Source: Streptomyces alboniger
GTDB taxonomy: Bacteria; Actinomycetota; Actinomycetes; Streptomycetales; Streptomycetaceae
Direction of reading: 5' to 3'
DNA: 64,000 nucleotides
Assembly: GCF_008704395.1 (NCBI RefSeq)
Contig: NZ_CP023695.1
Span: forward strand, 2,418,001-2,482,000
A program made the position numbers and the translations under genes. A model generated the notes under the pieces. The model saw only the letters and a program-made list of their open reading frames with translations, was not told where the DNA came from and made no database searches. Below, in pieces: positions 26,582-36,100 of the stretch. The stretch's first letter is position 1, and each line of letters starts with the position of its first letter.

Positions 26582-27448
26582 ATGACGCAGAACTCCTCCG
26601 GCGTGCTGCACGCCCTCGCCCATGAGCACCTTCCCTCCGACGTGGCCGAGCGGTGGCTCGGGCTGCTGCGGCCCGGCATCCGGCTCGCCCCGGCGGGTGG
26701 AGACGAGGCGGTGGTGGGGCAGTTGGGCGGGGAGCCCAGGCTTCCGGATGACGTGGAGTGGCCGGAGTGGGAGGGGCACGGACCGCTGTCGTTCGTCGCC
26801 TCGGTGGACTGCGCGGCGCTGCCCGCGGAGGTGCTCGACGTGCCGTTCCCCGCGGCGGGGACGCTCGCCTTCTTCTACTTCGACGGCCAACTGGACGACG
26901 GGGACGCCGTGGTGGACGTGGACGACGTCCCGTCGAGGGCGGGGGCTCGCGTGCTGTACGTGCCTGCGGGAGTACAGGTCACCGCGCGGGACACGCCGGA
27001 GGAGCTGGACGCCTACCCCCATGTCCCGCTGGCCGCGCGGGTGGAGCTCACGGTGACCGAGCCGACGCATCCGCAGGTCCAGCGAGTCTTCGCGCCCGGC
27101 GCGCAGCCCTTTCAGAATTACGAACACCCCTTGTGCGCCGACGCGTTCGTCGAGGCCCTCTGGGAGTGCGACGCCGAGGCGGGCCACCAGCTCGGCGGTA
27201 CGCCGCAGTCGGTACAGGGACCTGTCGAGCTGGAGGTGGCCAGGGCGGCGCTGGGGCAGGGGCTGGACTGGCACGACCCCCGGCTCATCGACGAGATGGA
27301 CGAGTGGGTGCTGCTCGCGCAGTTCGACACGGACGAGGCGGCGGACATGATGTGGGGCGACGACGGCTGCCTCTACTGGCTCATACGCCCGGCCGACCTG
27401 GCGGAACTCCGCTTCGACCGGGCGCTGTTCACCTGGCAGTGCTGCTGA
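26582..27448 (+). CDS. YwqG family protein (DUF1963)
   Basis: This 288-residue protein has the DUF1963/YwqG pattern: GGEPRLPDDVEWPEWEGHGPLSFVASVDC early, GTLAFFYF in the middle, and HQLGGTPQSVQGPVE followed by WVLLAQFDTDEAADMMWGDDGCLYWLI near the end. The family is widespread and functionally unassigned. The start is uncertain: AGGAGG at 26562-26567 is 2 bases from ATG 26570 and 14 from ATG 26582; I prefer 26582. Its last codons and stop are the first unit of a tandem-repeat field, and decayed copies of its 5' part lie downstream. Confidence 0.87.
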   Translation: MTQNSSGVLHALAHEHLPSDVAERWLGLLRPGIRLAPAGGDEAVVGQLGGEPRLPDDVEWPEWEGHGPLSFVASVDCAALPAEVLDVPFPAAGTLAFFYFDGQLDDGDAVVDVDDVPSRAGARVLYVPAGVQVTARDTPEELDAYPHVPLAARVELTVTEPTHPQVQRVFAPGAQPFQNYEHPLCADAFVEALWECDAEAGHQLGGTPQSVQGPVELEVARAALGQGLDWHDPRLIDEMDEWVLLAQFDTDEAADMMWGDDGCLYWLIRPADLAELRFDRALFTWQCC

Positions 27449-27981
27449 GCGGTCCGCGCGGCGGGGCTCGTGACGGGCCCGCCTGACGATGCGGCTGACC
27501 GGCTCGCCCCCGGCGGGGCTACTGACGGGCCCGCCCGGCGGCGCTCCTCACCGGCCCGCCCGACAGTACTGCTGAGCGGTCCGCCCGACGGTGCCGCCGC
27601 CCCCACCCGACGATGCCGCTGACCGGTCCCGGTACCGCTGAACCCGCCCGGCAGTGCTGCTGAGCGGTCCGCGCGGCGGCGCTCCTGACTGGCCCGCCCG
27701 GCAGTGCTGCTGAACGGCCGCGCGGCGGCCCGCCCGACCGGCCCGCCCGACGACGCCGCTGAGCGGTCCGTCCGACGGTGCCGCTGAGCGGTCCGGCTGT
27801 ACTGCTGAGCAGCCCGCCCCGCGGCACTCCTGACCGGCCGCCCGACGAGGCCGCTGACTGGCCTGCCCGACGATGCCGCCGCCCCCGCCCGGCAGTACTG
27901 CTGACCGGACCACCCGGCGGCGCTCCCGACCGGCCCGCCCGGCGAAGCCGCTGACCGGCCACGCCCGGCGGCGTCGTCGGG
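27449..27981. repeat. About twenty degenerate copies of a ~25-bp tandem repeat
   Basis: The stretch is built from units resembling GAGCGGTCCGCCCGACGGTG plus CTGCT, most 25 bp long, some 19-22. The first unit starts in the YwqG gene end: the 30 bp at 27435-27464, which include its last codons and TGA, recur without change at 27650-27679. All frames stay open on the minus strand because 25 is not a multiple of 3, but no frame has a ribosome site or sensible protein. I call it non-coding. Confidence 0.75.
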
Positions 27982-28137
27982 CGTGGCCGGGCGGTGGCTC
28001 GGGCTGATGCGGGCCGGGGTCCGGCGTGCCCCGGCGGGCAAAGACGCGGCGGTGGCTCGGGCTGGTGTGGGTCGCGGTCCGGTGCGCCCCTGGGGGCAAA
28101 GACGCGGCGGGGGGCGGACCGTTGGGCGGGGAGCCCC
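27982..28137 (+). pseudogene. Decayed, internally duplicated fragment of the YwqG/DUF1963 gene
   Basis: Bases 27982-28053 resemble the YwqG coding sequence near 26640-26713 at about 85% identity by eye. In translation AGRWLGLMRAGVRRAPAGKDAAV matches AERWLGLLRPGIRLAPAGGDEAV. A second, more diverged copy starts at 28050 with the same CGGTGGCTCGGGCTG, and ends in TTGGGCGGGGAGCCC, which matches the original near 26721-26736. Neither copy continues into the rest of the domain. They are remnants of one or two duplicated genes. Confidence 0.75.
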
Positions 28138-28170
28138 TGCTCGGTCCGTCCGGCGGAGCCCTCGGCTGGG

Positions 28171-29523
28171 TTAGACCCGGCCCAGCAGGCCCCTCAATCG
28201 TCGTGCCCGCAATACCAGTTCCAGCTCGAAGCGGCGGTCCGGGTCGTCGATCTCGTCGCCCCACAGCTCCCTGATCTGGCGCAGGCGGTAGCGGACCGTC
28301 TGGGGGTGGACGCCGAGGCGGGCCGCCACCTCGGGGGCGCCGCCGCGGGTCTCCAGCCAGGCGAGGAGGGTCTCGGCGAGGCGGCGGCCGTGGGCGGGGC
28401 CGCAGTGGTTCAGCGGGGCCAGGCAGCGACGGGCGAGGTCCTCGATCAGCTCCTCGGGCTGGAGGAGCACCAGGGCCTCGGTGTGCTCGGTGCAGTGCAG
28501 GACCTCACCGGAGGGCAGCAGGCCGCGCTCCATGAGCCGCACCGCCGCCTCCGCCCAGCGCAGCGACTTCGCGGCGTCGGCGAGCGGCACGGGCGGGCCG
28601 ATGGCGCCCGACCAGCCGGTCATGGCGCGGCGCAGCAGTTCGGGGCGCCCGGCGGCCTCGGGGTCGGGCACGACCATGCGGGGCTGCTCGGCCTCCATGT
28701 CGAGCAGGACGCCCTCCCCGACGGCGGGCGCCACGGCCTCCGGCGCGGGGCGCAGCAGGACGCCCACGGCGACGCGGTCCGGCAGCTGCCAGCCGACCCG
28801 GGCGGCCCGCTCCCCGAGGGCGTTGCCGAAGGGCGCCGGGCCGGAGCCGGTACCGGGTGCCGTGCCGCCGCCACCGGTGGATTCGGCGCGCCGCTCCGAC
28901 AGCAGCAGCTCCATCAGCTTGCGTTGCAGCCGCAGCCGCTCGCCCGCCTCCCGTGCGGCGGCCTCGGCGTATCCGCGTACGGACTGGTCGACCAGGCCGT
29001 CCAGGTACTCGAAGCCCGACTCGGCGAGTTCGTACATGGCCGGGGGCGGGATCTCGATCTGCTGGCCGATCTCGGCGAGGCGGCGCCAGGCGAGGCGTAC
29101 GCCGAGACGGTAGATCGCCTGGAGCGAGTCGAGGCTGCGGCCGTGCAGGCCCTCCCCGCGCCCGAATTCCTGGAAGACCTCCAGGTGGTAGCGGGGCCGC
29201 CCTTCCTGGGACGCCAGCTGCTGGACGAAGCCTTCGAGGGCGCGGCGTATGCCGACCAGCGCCATGGGCTCACCCGAGTCGTCCAGGACGACGGGCAGCC
29301 CGGGGTACTCGGCCCGGATCTCGCGCAGGATGTCCTGGGCGAGGGAGGGCACCTCCTCCAGGGCGAGCGCGGCGAAGCGCCGCACCTGCCGGGGCGGCAC
29401 GTCCCGCCAGGCCGAGCGCCCGGACGCGGAGCCCTGGCCCCCGGCGGGAGCGCCCGCGGCGGGAGCGCCCCCGGGGGTAGCGGCCCCGGCGGCTTCGGCG
29501 GGCTGGATGTCGGTCGCGGCCAC
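28171..29523 (-). CDS. PucR-type helix-turn-helix transcriptional regulator
   Basis: This 450-residue protein has a disordered Ala/Gly-rich start, a helical sensory region with conserved LDSLQAIYRLGVRLAWRRL (about 131-149), a middle GGDEF-like/CdaR region and a C-terminal PucR helix-turn-helix (GGAPEVAARLGVHPQTVRYRLRQI, about 395-418). It resembles the FasR-like regulators of Streptomyces. It lies next to the glycan gene run that starts at 29911 but is on the opposite strand; control of that run is possible but not shown. The stop is preceded by the YwqG remnant field. Confidence 0.88.
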   Translation of the reverse strand: MAATDIQPAEAAGAATPGGAPAAGAPAGGQGSASGRSAWRDVPPRQVRRFAALALEEVPSLAQDILREIRAEYPGLPVVLDDSGEPMALVGIRRALEGFVQQLASQEGRPRYHLEVFQEFGRGEGLHGRSLDSLQAIYRLGVRLAWRRLAEIGQQIEIPPPAMYELAESGFEYLDGLVDQSVRGYAEAAAREAGERLRLQRKLMELLLSERRAESTGGGGTAPGTGSGPAPFGNALGERAARVGWQLPDRVAVGVLLRPAPEAVAPAVGEGVLLDMEAEQPRMVVPDPEAAGRPELLRRAMTGWSGAIGPPVPLADAAKSLRWAEAAVRLMERGLLPSGEVLHCTEHTEALVLLQPEELIEDLARRCLAPLNHCGPAHGRRLAETLLAWLETRGGAPEVAARLGVHPQTVRYRLRQIRELWGDEIDDPDRRFELELVLRARRLRGLLGRV

Positions 29524-29529
29524 GGTGGC

Positions 29530-29682
29530 TCACTGACCCCGCGACGGTGTGTCGTAGTGGACCAGCGGCGTGTTGGGCTGGTCCGGCGTGGCGTCGAGGA
29601 GCGCGACGATGCCGAGGGCGGCGCCCACGGCGAGCAGCGCCCCGGCGGCGACGGTGAGTGATGCGGCGAGCAGTCGGTGCAT
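29530..29682 (-). CDS. DUF2613-like small membrane peptide
   Basis: This 50-residue peptide is one transmembrane helix (AASLTVAAGALLAVGAALGIVALL) followed by a short exported tail DATPDQPNTPLVHYDTPSRGQ. The pattern of one Gly/Ala-rich helix and a Pro/Asn-rich tail fits DUF2613, found beside actinobacterial AftD-like arabinosyltransferase loci. I start at ATG 29682; the upstream frame extension has no signal. It diverges from DUF3068 and lies 6 bases upstream of the PucR gene, so those two are probably co-transcribed. Confidence 0.72.
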   Translation of the reverse strand: MHRLLAASLTVAAGALLAVGAALGIVALLDATPDQPNTPLVHYDTPSRGQ

Positions 29683-29822
29683 GGCGAGGGCCAGCCTCTC
29701 TGTCGGAGGTCGTCCCCACCCTGGGCACGCAGGCGGCCATGACCACGCGGTGTCGGTCATGAATGTCCTGGTCGCACAGTCCCGGCCGGCCCCGTCCGGC
29801 AAGGGCCCAGTCTCTGCATCCA

Positions 29823-29852
29823 TTGACACCTAGTCAAGGGTCGGCCTACGGT
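29823..29852 (+). promoter_or_regulatory. Predicted promoter of the DUF3068-led gene run with overlapping palindrome
   Basis: TTGACA (29823-29828) is a consensus -35, followed 18 bp later by TACGGT (29847-29852). The -35 is part of TTGACACCTAGTCAA (29823-29837), with perfect TTGAC/GTCAA arms, so a repressor bound there would block the polymerase. This is the best -35 I found in the window. Confidence 0.62.
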
Positions 29853-29910
29853 CCCCGCCCATACATACGGCTCGGTAACACTTCTCCCGCCCATAGCCCA
29901 GGAGTGCCCC

Positions 29911-30963
29911 ATGCGCCGCACCACCTCGCCATTTTCCCTGGTCATTCTCGGTCTTGGCGCGTTTCTTCTGGTCCTGGCCCCGATGCTGGCCTGGTACGTG
30001 GAACCACGCGCCAAAAGAACACCGACCGATATCGATACGATCACCGTCTTCAAGGGCAAAGGAAGCTATTTCGACACCGCGAAGGTCAAGACGGTTCACG
30101 ACAAGAACCTCACCATCACCCGCCAGGTGCGCGGCGACGTCGCCGACAGCGAGGAGAGCGGACGGGCCGTCTGGGACGTGTCGACGTCCGTCGACCCGGA
30201 CAAATCGCTGCCCGCGGCCGACCCGCACGACTCGCTCCAGTGGACGGTGGAACGCTGGGTCACCGACCGGAGGACGAACAAGCCGGTGCACTGCTGCGGC
30301 GAGCAGCCGCGGTTCGAGGGCGAGGCCTACCTGAAGTTCCCCTTCGACGTGGAGAAGCGCTCCTACCGCTGGTGGGACAACACGCTCGGGGCGACCGTGC
30401 CGCTCACGTACCGGGGCACCAAGAAGATCCAGGGGTACGAGGGCTACCGCTTCACGGCGACGGTCGAGGCCACCAAGACCGGCACGCGCCAGGTGCCGGG
30501 CCGGCTGGTCGGCCAGCCGAAGAAGAGCCAGGTCATCGCGGATGAGTTCTACGCCAACCACGGCATCGAGCTGGTCGTCGACCAGCGCACGGGCCGGATC
30601 ATCTACGCGGCGATCGGCCCCCGCAAGACGCTGCGCGCGCCGGGCTCCGACAAGGACGCGACGCTGCTGCTGGAGAGCAAGCGCATCGGCTTCACCACGG
30701 CGACGCAGAAGGCCCAGGTGAAGCTCGCCAAGGACGACAGCGACCGGCTGAAGCTGGTCGGCGAGACCCTTCCGGTGGCCGCAGGCGCGCTGGGCGCGGC
30801 GCTCGCCGTGACCGGGATCGTCCTGGTCGTACGAGGGCGCAGGAACGACGGGGCGGACGGCCCCGGTGGGCGTGACGGACACGACGGACACGACGGACCG
30901 GCGGAACCGGGAAGTCCGAATCCTGAACAGTCCCGAAGCGCCCTGCACCCCAGCACGATGTGA
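29911..30963 (+). CDS. DUF3068 family membrane-anchored protein
   Basis: This 350-residue protein has a transmembrane segment near the start (LVILGLGAFLLVLAPMLAWYV, 9-29), a large exported domain, and a second segment near the end (AAGALGAALAVTGIVLVV, about 291-308), with a Gly/Asp/His-rich tail inside. PVHCCGEQPRFEGEAYLKFPFDV and DNTLGATVPLTYRGTKKIQGYEGYRF are DUF3068 hallmarks. The family is actinobacterial and often sits near envelope glycan genes; its biochemical role is unknown. AGGAG lies upstream of the ATG. It leads the glycan gene run. Confidence 0.88.
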   Translation: MRRTTSPFSLVILGLGAFLLVLAPMLAWYVEPRAKRTPTDIDTITVFKGKGSYFDTAKVKTVHDKNLTITRQVRGDVADSEESGRAVWDVSTSVDPDKSLPAADPHDSLQWTVERWVTDRRTNKPVHCCGEQPRFEGEAYLKFPFDVEKRSYRWWDNTLGATVPLTYRGTKKIQGYEGYRFTATVEATKTGTRQVPGRLVGQPKKSQVIADEFYANHGIELVVDQRTGRIIYAAIGPRKTLRAPGSDKDATLLLESKRIGFTTATQKAQVKLAKDDSDRLKLVGETLPVAAGALGAALAVTGIVLVVRGRRNDGADGPGGRDGHDGHDGPAEPGSPNPEQSRSALHPSTM

Positions 30964-31229
30964 TGAGGCGTCAGCTCGAAATGGCGCGGAAATTGTCACC
31001 TCGGTGAGTAGACCCCGGGTAACGGGCAGCGAAAACTAACCACCCCCACCCGAGCACAGTCCCCGCACCACCCCCGCACAGACCGGGCACAGCACCTTCG
31101 CAAGGCGACCCCACCGCCTCGCCGCCCGGCCCGTCGCACCCCGCAGTACCCCCGCAGCACCCCAGCAAGACCGTCCTGCCCGCCCGGACACCCCCACAGT
31201 TCCGCACCCTGAGACGAGTTGGAGCACGC
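30964..31229. other. C-rich leader region before the glycosyltransferase gene
   Basis: No gene is supported. From about 31040 the plus strand is strongly C-rich with CCCCGCA or CCCCGCAG-like words repeated irregularly, and few G residues, which would give an unstructured RNA leader. A possible weak hairpin CCCGGGTAACGGG lies at 31015-31027. I see no clear terminator, so read-through from DUF3068 is possible. Confidence 0.4.
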
Positions 31230-32438
31230 ATGCCCCAGCACGTACCGTCCTCGCTGCGCGCGGCCGCCCCGCGGCACGCGCAGCGACTGCCGGCGCCTCC
31301 CCCACAGCCGCGCCGGATCGTTTTTCTCGCCCACCGCGACCTGGACAACCCGGCCGCGGGCGGCTCCGAACTGCTCGTCGACCGGCTCGCCGACGGGCTC
31401 AGCAAACTGGGCCACCAGGTCACGCTGCTGTGCGGCGGCCCCGCGGCCTACCGCGACTACCGCGTGGTGTCCGCGGGCGGCGACCTCGGTCACTACCTGC
31501 GGGCCCGGTCCGCGTTCACCCGGCAGGTCGGCGACTGCGATCTGCTGGTGGAGGTCTGCAACGGCATGCCGTACCTGGCGCCGCTGTGGCACCGCGGGCC
31601 GACGCTGTGCCTGGTCAACCACGTCCACACCGATCTGTGGGGGATGCGCTTCCAAGGCGCGCTCGCCCCCGCGGCCCGGCTCGGCCGGAAGCTCGAACAC
31701 TGGGCCCTGTCCGGGGCGCAGCGCGGCAACCTCCTGGTGGCCGTCTCGCCGTCGACGGCCACCGCGCTGCGGGCGATCGGGGTGGAGCGCGAGCGCATCC
31801 GGATCGTGCACAACGGCGTCGAGGAGCCGGGCCCGCTGCACGCCCGCTCCGACGAGCCGCTGTTCCTGGCGATGGGACGTCTGGTCGAGTACAAGCGGAT
31901 CGATCTGCTCCTGCGCCTGTGGGAGCGGGTCAGGCCCGTTACGGGCGGCCGTCTCGTGATCGTGGGCGACGGCCCCGAGCGGCAGCGCCTGGAACAGCTC
32001 GCCGGTCCCGGTGTGGAGTTCCGGGGCCATGTCTCCGAGGCGGAGAAGCATCGGCTGCTCTGCGAGGCCTGGATGCTGCTGCATCCGTCGGCCGTGGAGG
32101 GCTGGGGCCTGGTCATCACCGAGGCGGCGACGCGTTCGACGCCCTCGGTCGGCTTCGACGTCCCCGGTGTCCGTGACTCCATAGAGGACGGCGTGACCGG
32201 TCTGCTCGCACGCGGCGAGTCCTCCTTCGCCGCCGCCTGGTGCACGCTGGCGCTCAGCGCCGAGCGCCGCAGGGCGCTCGGCAAGGCCGCCGGCGAGCGG
32301 GCCACCCAGTTCCGCTGGGGCAACACCGTGCGGCAGTTCCAGGCCGTGGCGGCCGAGGCGGTCGCCGCCCACCACGCGCCCGCCGGGCCGCCCGCCCATG
32401 CGCCCGCCGGGCCCCCGACCGCACAGGGGACTTCGTGA
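31230..32438 (+). CDS. GT4 family glycosyltransferase
   Basis: This 402-residue protein is a GT-B fold retaining glycosyltransferase: GGSELLVDRLADGLSKLGHQV near residue 45, VHNGVEEPG, FLAMGRLVEYKRIDLLLRLW, VIVGDGPERQRL and the EGWGLVITEA donor motif (about 289-298). It would transfer a sugar from a nucleotide-activated donor to a lipid or glycan acceptor at the inner membrane face. The N-terminal and C-terminal ends are Pro/Ala-rich. Its stop overlaps the start of the next gene (GTGA), showing translational coupling in the glycan gene run. Confidence 0.92.
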   Translation: MPQHVPSSLRAAAPRHAQRLPAPPPQPRRIVFLAHRDLDNPAAGGSELLVDRLADGLSKLGHQVTLLCGGPAAYRDYRVVSAGGDLGHYLRARSAFTRQVGDCDLLVEVCNGMPYLAPLWHRGPTLCLVNHVHTDLWGMRFQGALAPAARLGRKLEHWALSGAQRGNLLVAVSPSTATALRAIGVERERIRIVHNGVEEPGPLHARSDEPLFLAMGRLVEYKRIDLLLRLWERVRPVTGGRLVIVGDGPERQRLEQLAGPGVEFRGHVSEAEKHRLLCEAWMLLHPSAVEGWGLVITEAATRSTPSVGFDVPGVRDSIEDGVTGLLARGESSFAAAWCTLALSAERRRALGKAAGERATQFRWGNTVRQFQAVAAEAVAAHHAPAGPPAHAPAGPPTAQGTS

Positions 32439-33163
32439 AAGACCCGTCCCTGCGTCGCTCCGCCACGCTCTTCCGCGCCTTCATGCGCGAACAGCAGGAG
32501 CCGGAGCGCTGCTACACCCTCCTCGCCAAGGACGCCGCCGACCAGGTGGAGGCGTACGTCAAGGTGAAGGACCGCGTCGTCCTCGACATCGGCGGCGGCG
32601 GCGGTTACTTCACCGAGGAGTTCCGCCGGCGCGGCGCGCAGAGTTATCTCTTCGAGCCCGATCTCACGGAGATGACGGCGTCGGGCACCAAGCCCCCCGA
32701 GGGCTCGGTGCTCGCCGACGGCTATCTGCTGCCGCTGGCCGACGAGGTCGCCGACGTCACGTTCTCCTCGAACGTCCTGGAGCACGTCGACGACCCGCAG
32801 ACGTTCCTGAGCGAGATGGTCCGGGTCACCAGGCCCGGCGGTCTCATCTACGTCTCGTTCACCAACTGGCTCTCCCCCTGGGGCGGTCACGAGTGGGCGC
32901 CCTGGCACTACCTGGGCGCCGACCGGGCCCGCGCCCGCTATGAAAGACGTACCGGAAAAGCCGCGAAACACACGCTCGGCGAGAACCTCTTCGCACATCA
33001 CGTCGGAACGACCCTGCGCCAGGTGCGGGGCCGTTCCGACGTGGACGTGGTGTCGGCACGTTCGCGCTACTGGCCTTTCCTGGCCGGGGCGATCACCAAG
33101 GTGCCGGGTGTGCGCGAGTTCGCGACCTGGAACCTCCTTCTCATTCTCAGGCGGTGTCCATGA
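32435..33163 (+). CDS. Class I SAM-dependent methyltransferase
   Basis: This 242-residue protein has the SAM-binding motif VVLDIGGGGGYFTEEF (about 49-64), an acidic loop YLFEPDL, and the motif SSNVLEHVDDPQTFLSEMVRVTRPGG typical of methyltransferases acting on small molecules or sugars. Start GTG 32435 overlaps the stop of the glycosyltransferase by 4 bp. The stop in turn overlaps the ATG of the AftD-like gene. Position suggests it methylates the glycan or its lipid carrier. Confidence 0.9.
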   Translation: MKDPSLRRSATLFRAFMREQQEPERCYTLLAKDAADQVEAYVKVKDRVVLDIGGGGGYFTEEFRRRGAQSYLFEPDLTEMTASGTKPPEGSVLADGYLLPLADEVADVTFSSNVLEHVDDPQTFLSEMVRVTRPGGLIYVSFTNWLSPWGGHEWAPWHYLGADRARARYERRTGKAAKHTLGENLFAHHVGTTLRQVRGRSDVDVVSARSRYWPFLAGAITKVPGVREFATWNLLLILRRCP

Positions 33164-36100
33164 CCACGGTCCAGGCCCCACCCCCGGCCTCCGTGCGGCC
33201 CACGACCGACGCCCCTGAACCCTCGCGGGGGCCGCGCTCGCGGCGCTGGCTGCTGGGGTTCTGGGCCGTGGTGTTCGTGCTGTTCCTCGCGGTGAAGCCG
33301 GGGCGGATGACGTTCGACACCAAGCTCGGTGTCACCGTCGACCCCTGGCAGTTCCTCTCCGACCTCGGCCAGCTCTGGCACGACCGCGGCGGCTTCGGCG
33401 GGATCCAGGACCAGTACGTCGGGTACGCGTTCCCGATGCTGCCGTTCTACGGCCTGGCGGATCTCGTACGGCTGCCGGTCTGGTTCGCCGAGCGGCTGTG
33501 GCTCTCGCTGATCGTGGCGGTGGCCTTCTGGGGCGCCCTGCGCCTCGCCGAACGCCTGGGCATCGGCAGCCGGCACAGCAGGCTGCTCGGCGCGGTGGTC
33601 TACGCGCTGTGGCCCACCTTCACGGTGGTCGTCGGCTCCACGTCGGCCGCGGCGCTGCCCGGCGCGTTCCTGCCGTGGGTGCTGCTGCCGCTGACCAACG
33701 AGCGGATCAGCGCGCGCCTCGCCGCCTGCCGCTCGGCGCTGATCATCCCCTTCATGGGCGGCGTGAACGCGGCGGCGACCCTCGCCTCGCTGCTCCCGGT
33801 CGCCCTCTTCCTCCTCTCGCGCCCGAACGGCCCGCGCAAGCGGAAGCTGATCACCTGGTGGGTGCCGGGCGTCATCCTCGCCACCGCCTGGTGGATCGTG
33901 CCGCTGCTGATGCTCGGCATCCACGGCGAGAACTTCCTCCCGTACGTGGAGAACTCCGCCACCACCACCGGCACCATGTCGGCGACCGAGACGCTGCGCG
34001 GCGCCGGTAACTGGGTGGCGTACCTCAACTTCGGCGAGGCGTGGCTGCCGGCCGGCTGGACGGTGGCGACGGCCGTCGTGACCGTCGTCTGCTCGGCGCT
34101 CGCCGCCGCCCTCGGACTCGCGGGGCTCGCCCGGCGCGATCTGCCCGAGCGGCGCTGGCTGGTCCTGACCGTCCTCTCGGTCGTCCTGATCACGCTGGCC
34201 GGGTACGGAGGCGCGTTCGGCGCGCCCTTCCACGAGACCGTCCAGTCCTGGCTGAACGGCGGGCTCGTCCCCTTCCGCAACATCTACAAGTTCCAGACGG
34301 GTCTCGCGCTCGCGCTGGCCTTCGGCCTGATGCACGTGGCGGGCGTCGCCGCGCAGGCGCGCGGGGCCCGGCCGGTGCGCGGGAGACGGTACGCGCCGCT
34401 GATAGCCGCGGTGCTGGTGCTGCCCGGTCTGGCCTGGCCGTACCTCAACGGCTCGATCCTCCAGCCCGGTTCGTTCCAGAAGCTGCCCACGTACTGGCAG
34501 ACGACGGCGAACTGGCTGGAGAAGTACTCCCCCGACTCCCGTGCCCTCGTCGTCCCGGCGACCGCGCACGGCATCTACACCTGGGGCTCCCCCATCGACC
34601 AGCCCCTCGACGTGCTCGCCGAGTCGCGCTGGGCGCAGCGCGACTACGTGCCGTTCGGCACGCCGGGCAACCGCCGCGCGATGGACGCGGTCGAGCAGGC
34701 GCTGATGACCGGCGGCGAAGTGCCGGGCCTGTCCGACTACCTGACCCGCGCCGGGCTCTACTACGTCGTCGTACGCAACGACCTCGACCCGGACCAGGTC
34801 GGCCACGTCCCGACCTCGACGGTCAAGCGCACCCTGGAGGAGTCCGGCTTCAGCCGTGTCACCGGCTTCGGGCCCAAGACCACCGGCGGCACGATCCCCG
34901 ACGACACGCCGCTCCAGGTGGAGGGCCTCTACCCGCGCGATCGCGCCGTGGAGATCTACGCCCCCGGCGAGGACGCCGAGCGCCCCGGCCAGGCCGGTCT
35001 GAAGCCCGTGTCCAACACGGCGGTCGTCAGCGGAGGCCCCGAGTCTTTGCTGCCGCTCTCCGCCGACCCCTCGATGCGGGACCGCCCGGCGGTCCTGACC
35101 GGCGACAACCACCCGGGCGTCGGGACCCCCGGCCTCCAGGCGGTCGGTGACGGGCTGCGCCGCGCCGACACCCGGTTCGGCCTGGTCAACTCCAATACGT
35201 CGTACACCTACGGCCCCGACGAGCGGAACGCGCCCGACGCGGTCCAGGACCCCGGCAAGAAGCCGCACCAGATCCTGCCGACCGACGGCGTCGAGCACCA
35301 GACGACGGCGGAGCTGCGCGGCGCCAAGTCGGTGTCGGCCTCCTCCTACGGCAACTGGCTCTTCCACCTGCCGCAGTACGACCCGGTGAACGCCTTCGAC
35401 GGCGACCCGGCCACGGCCTGGGCCGAGGGCGGTTCCGGCGGCGCGGACGGCGAGTGGATCAAGGCCGACTTCAACTCCGAGATCACCGTCCCCTCCTCCT
35501 TCCGCATCACCCCGCTGCCGCAGGACGGCGTGCGGGCCGCGCCCACCCGGGTGCGCGTGGAGACCGAGCGGGGCAGTGTCACCAGCTCCCTCCAGCCCGA
35601 CGGCACACCGCAGCGCGTCAAGGCCCGCGCGGGCGCCACCGACTGGATCAAGATCACGATCGTGGACACGCAGGAGGCACGCCCCGGTCTGACGGGCGCG
35701 GGCTTCTCGGAGATCACCCTCCCCGAGGTGCGCGTCACCAAGCTCCTCCAGCTGCCGAAGGACGCCGAGAAGGCGTCCGGCGCCGAGGCGACGACGTACT
35801 CGCTGCACCGCTCCTCGGACCCGAACGCCCTCTCGCCGGTCAACGCCGAGGCGGGCCTGCACCGCCGCTTCACGACCACGGGCTCCGGTGAGTACGAGGT
35901 GAAGGCGAGCGCGGTGGCCGTGCCGGGCAGCGCGCTGGACGAGCTGCTCTACAAGGTGGCTCCCGAGCAGAAGCAGCAGATCATCGCCACGGCCGACTCC
36001 ACGGCCAGGCTCGGCAGGGGTCTGTCGCCGCGCAACCTCACCGACGGCGACCTGACCACGGCGTGGATCGCGGGCACCGACAACCGTCCGGTGGTCCGCC

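Noticed and set aside
27449..27981. Possible CRISPR array
   Set aside because: Units are contiguous and degenerate with no unique spacers, and no cas gene is nearby.
27373..28041. Open minus-strand frame through the repeat field as a repetitive surface protein
   Set aside because: All three minus-strand frames are open because of repeat period and base composition, and none has a signal peptide or a credible start.
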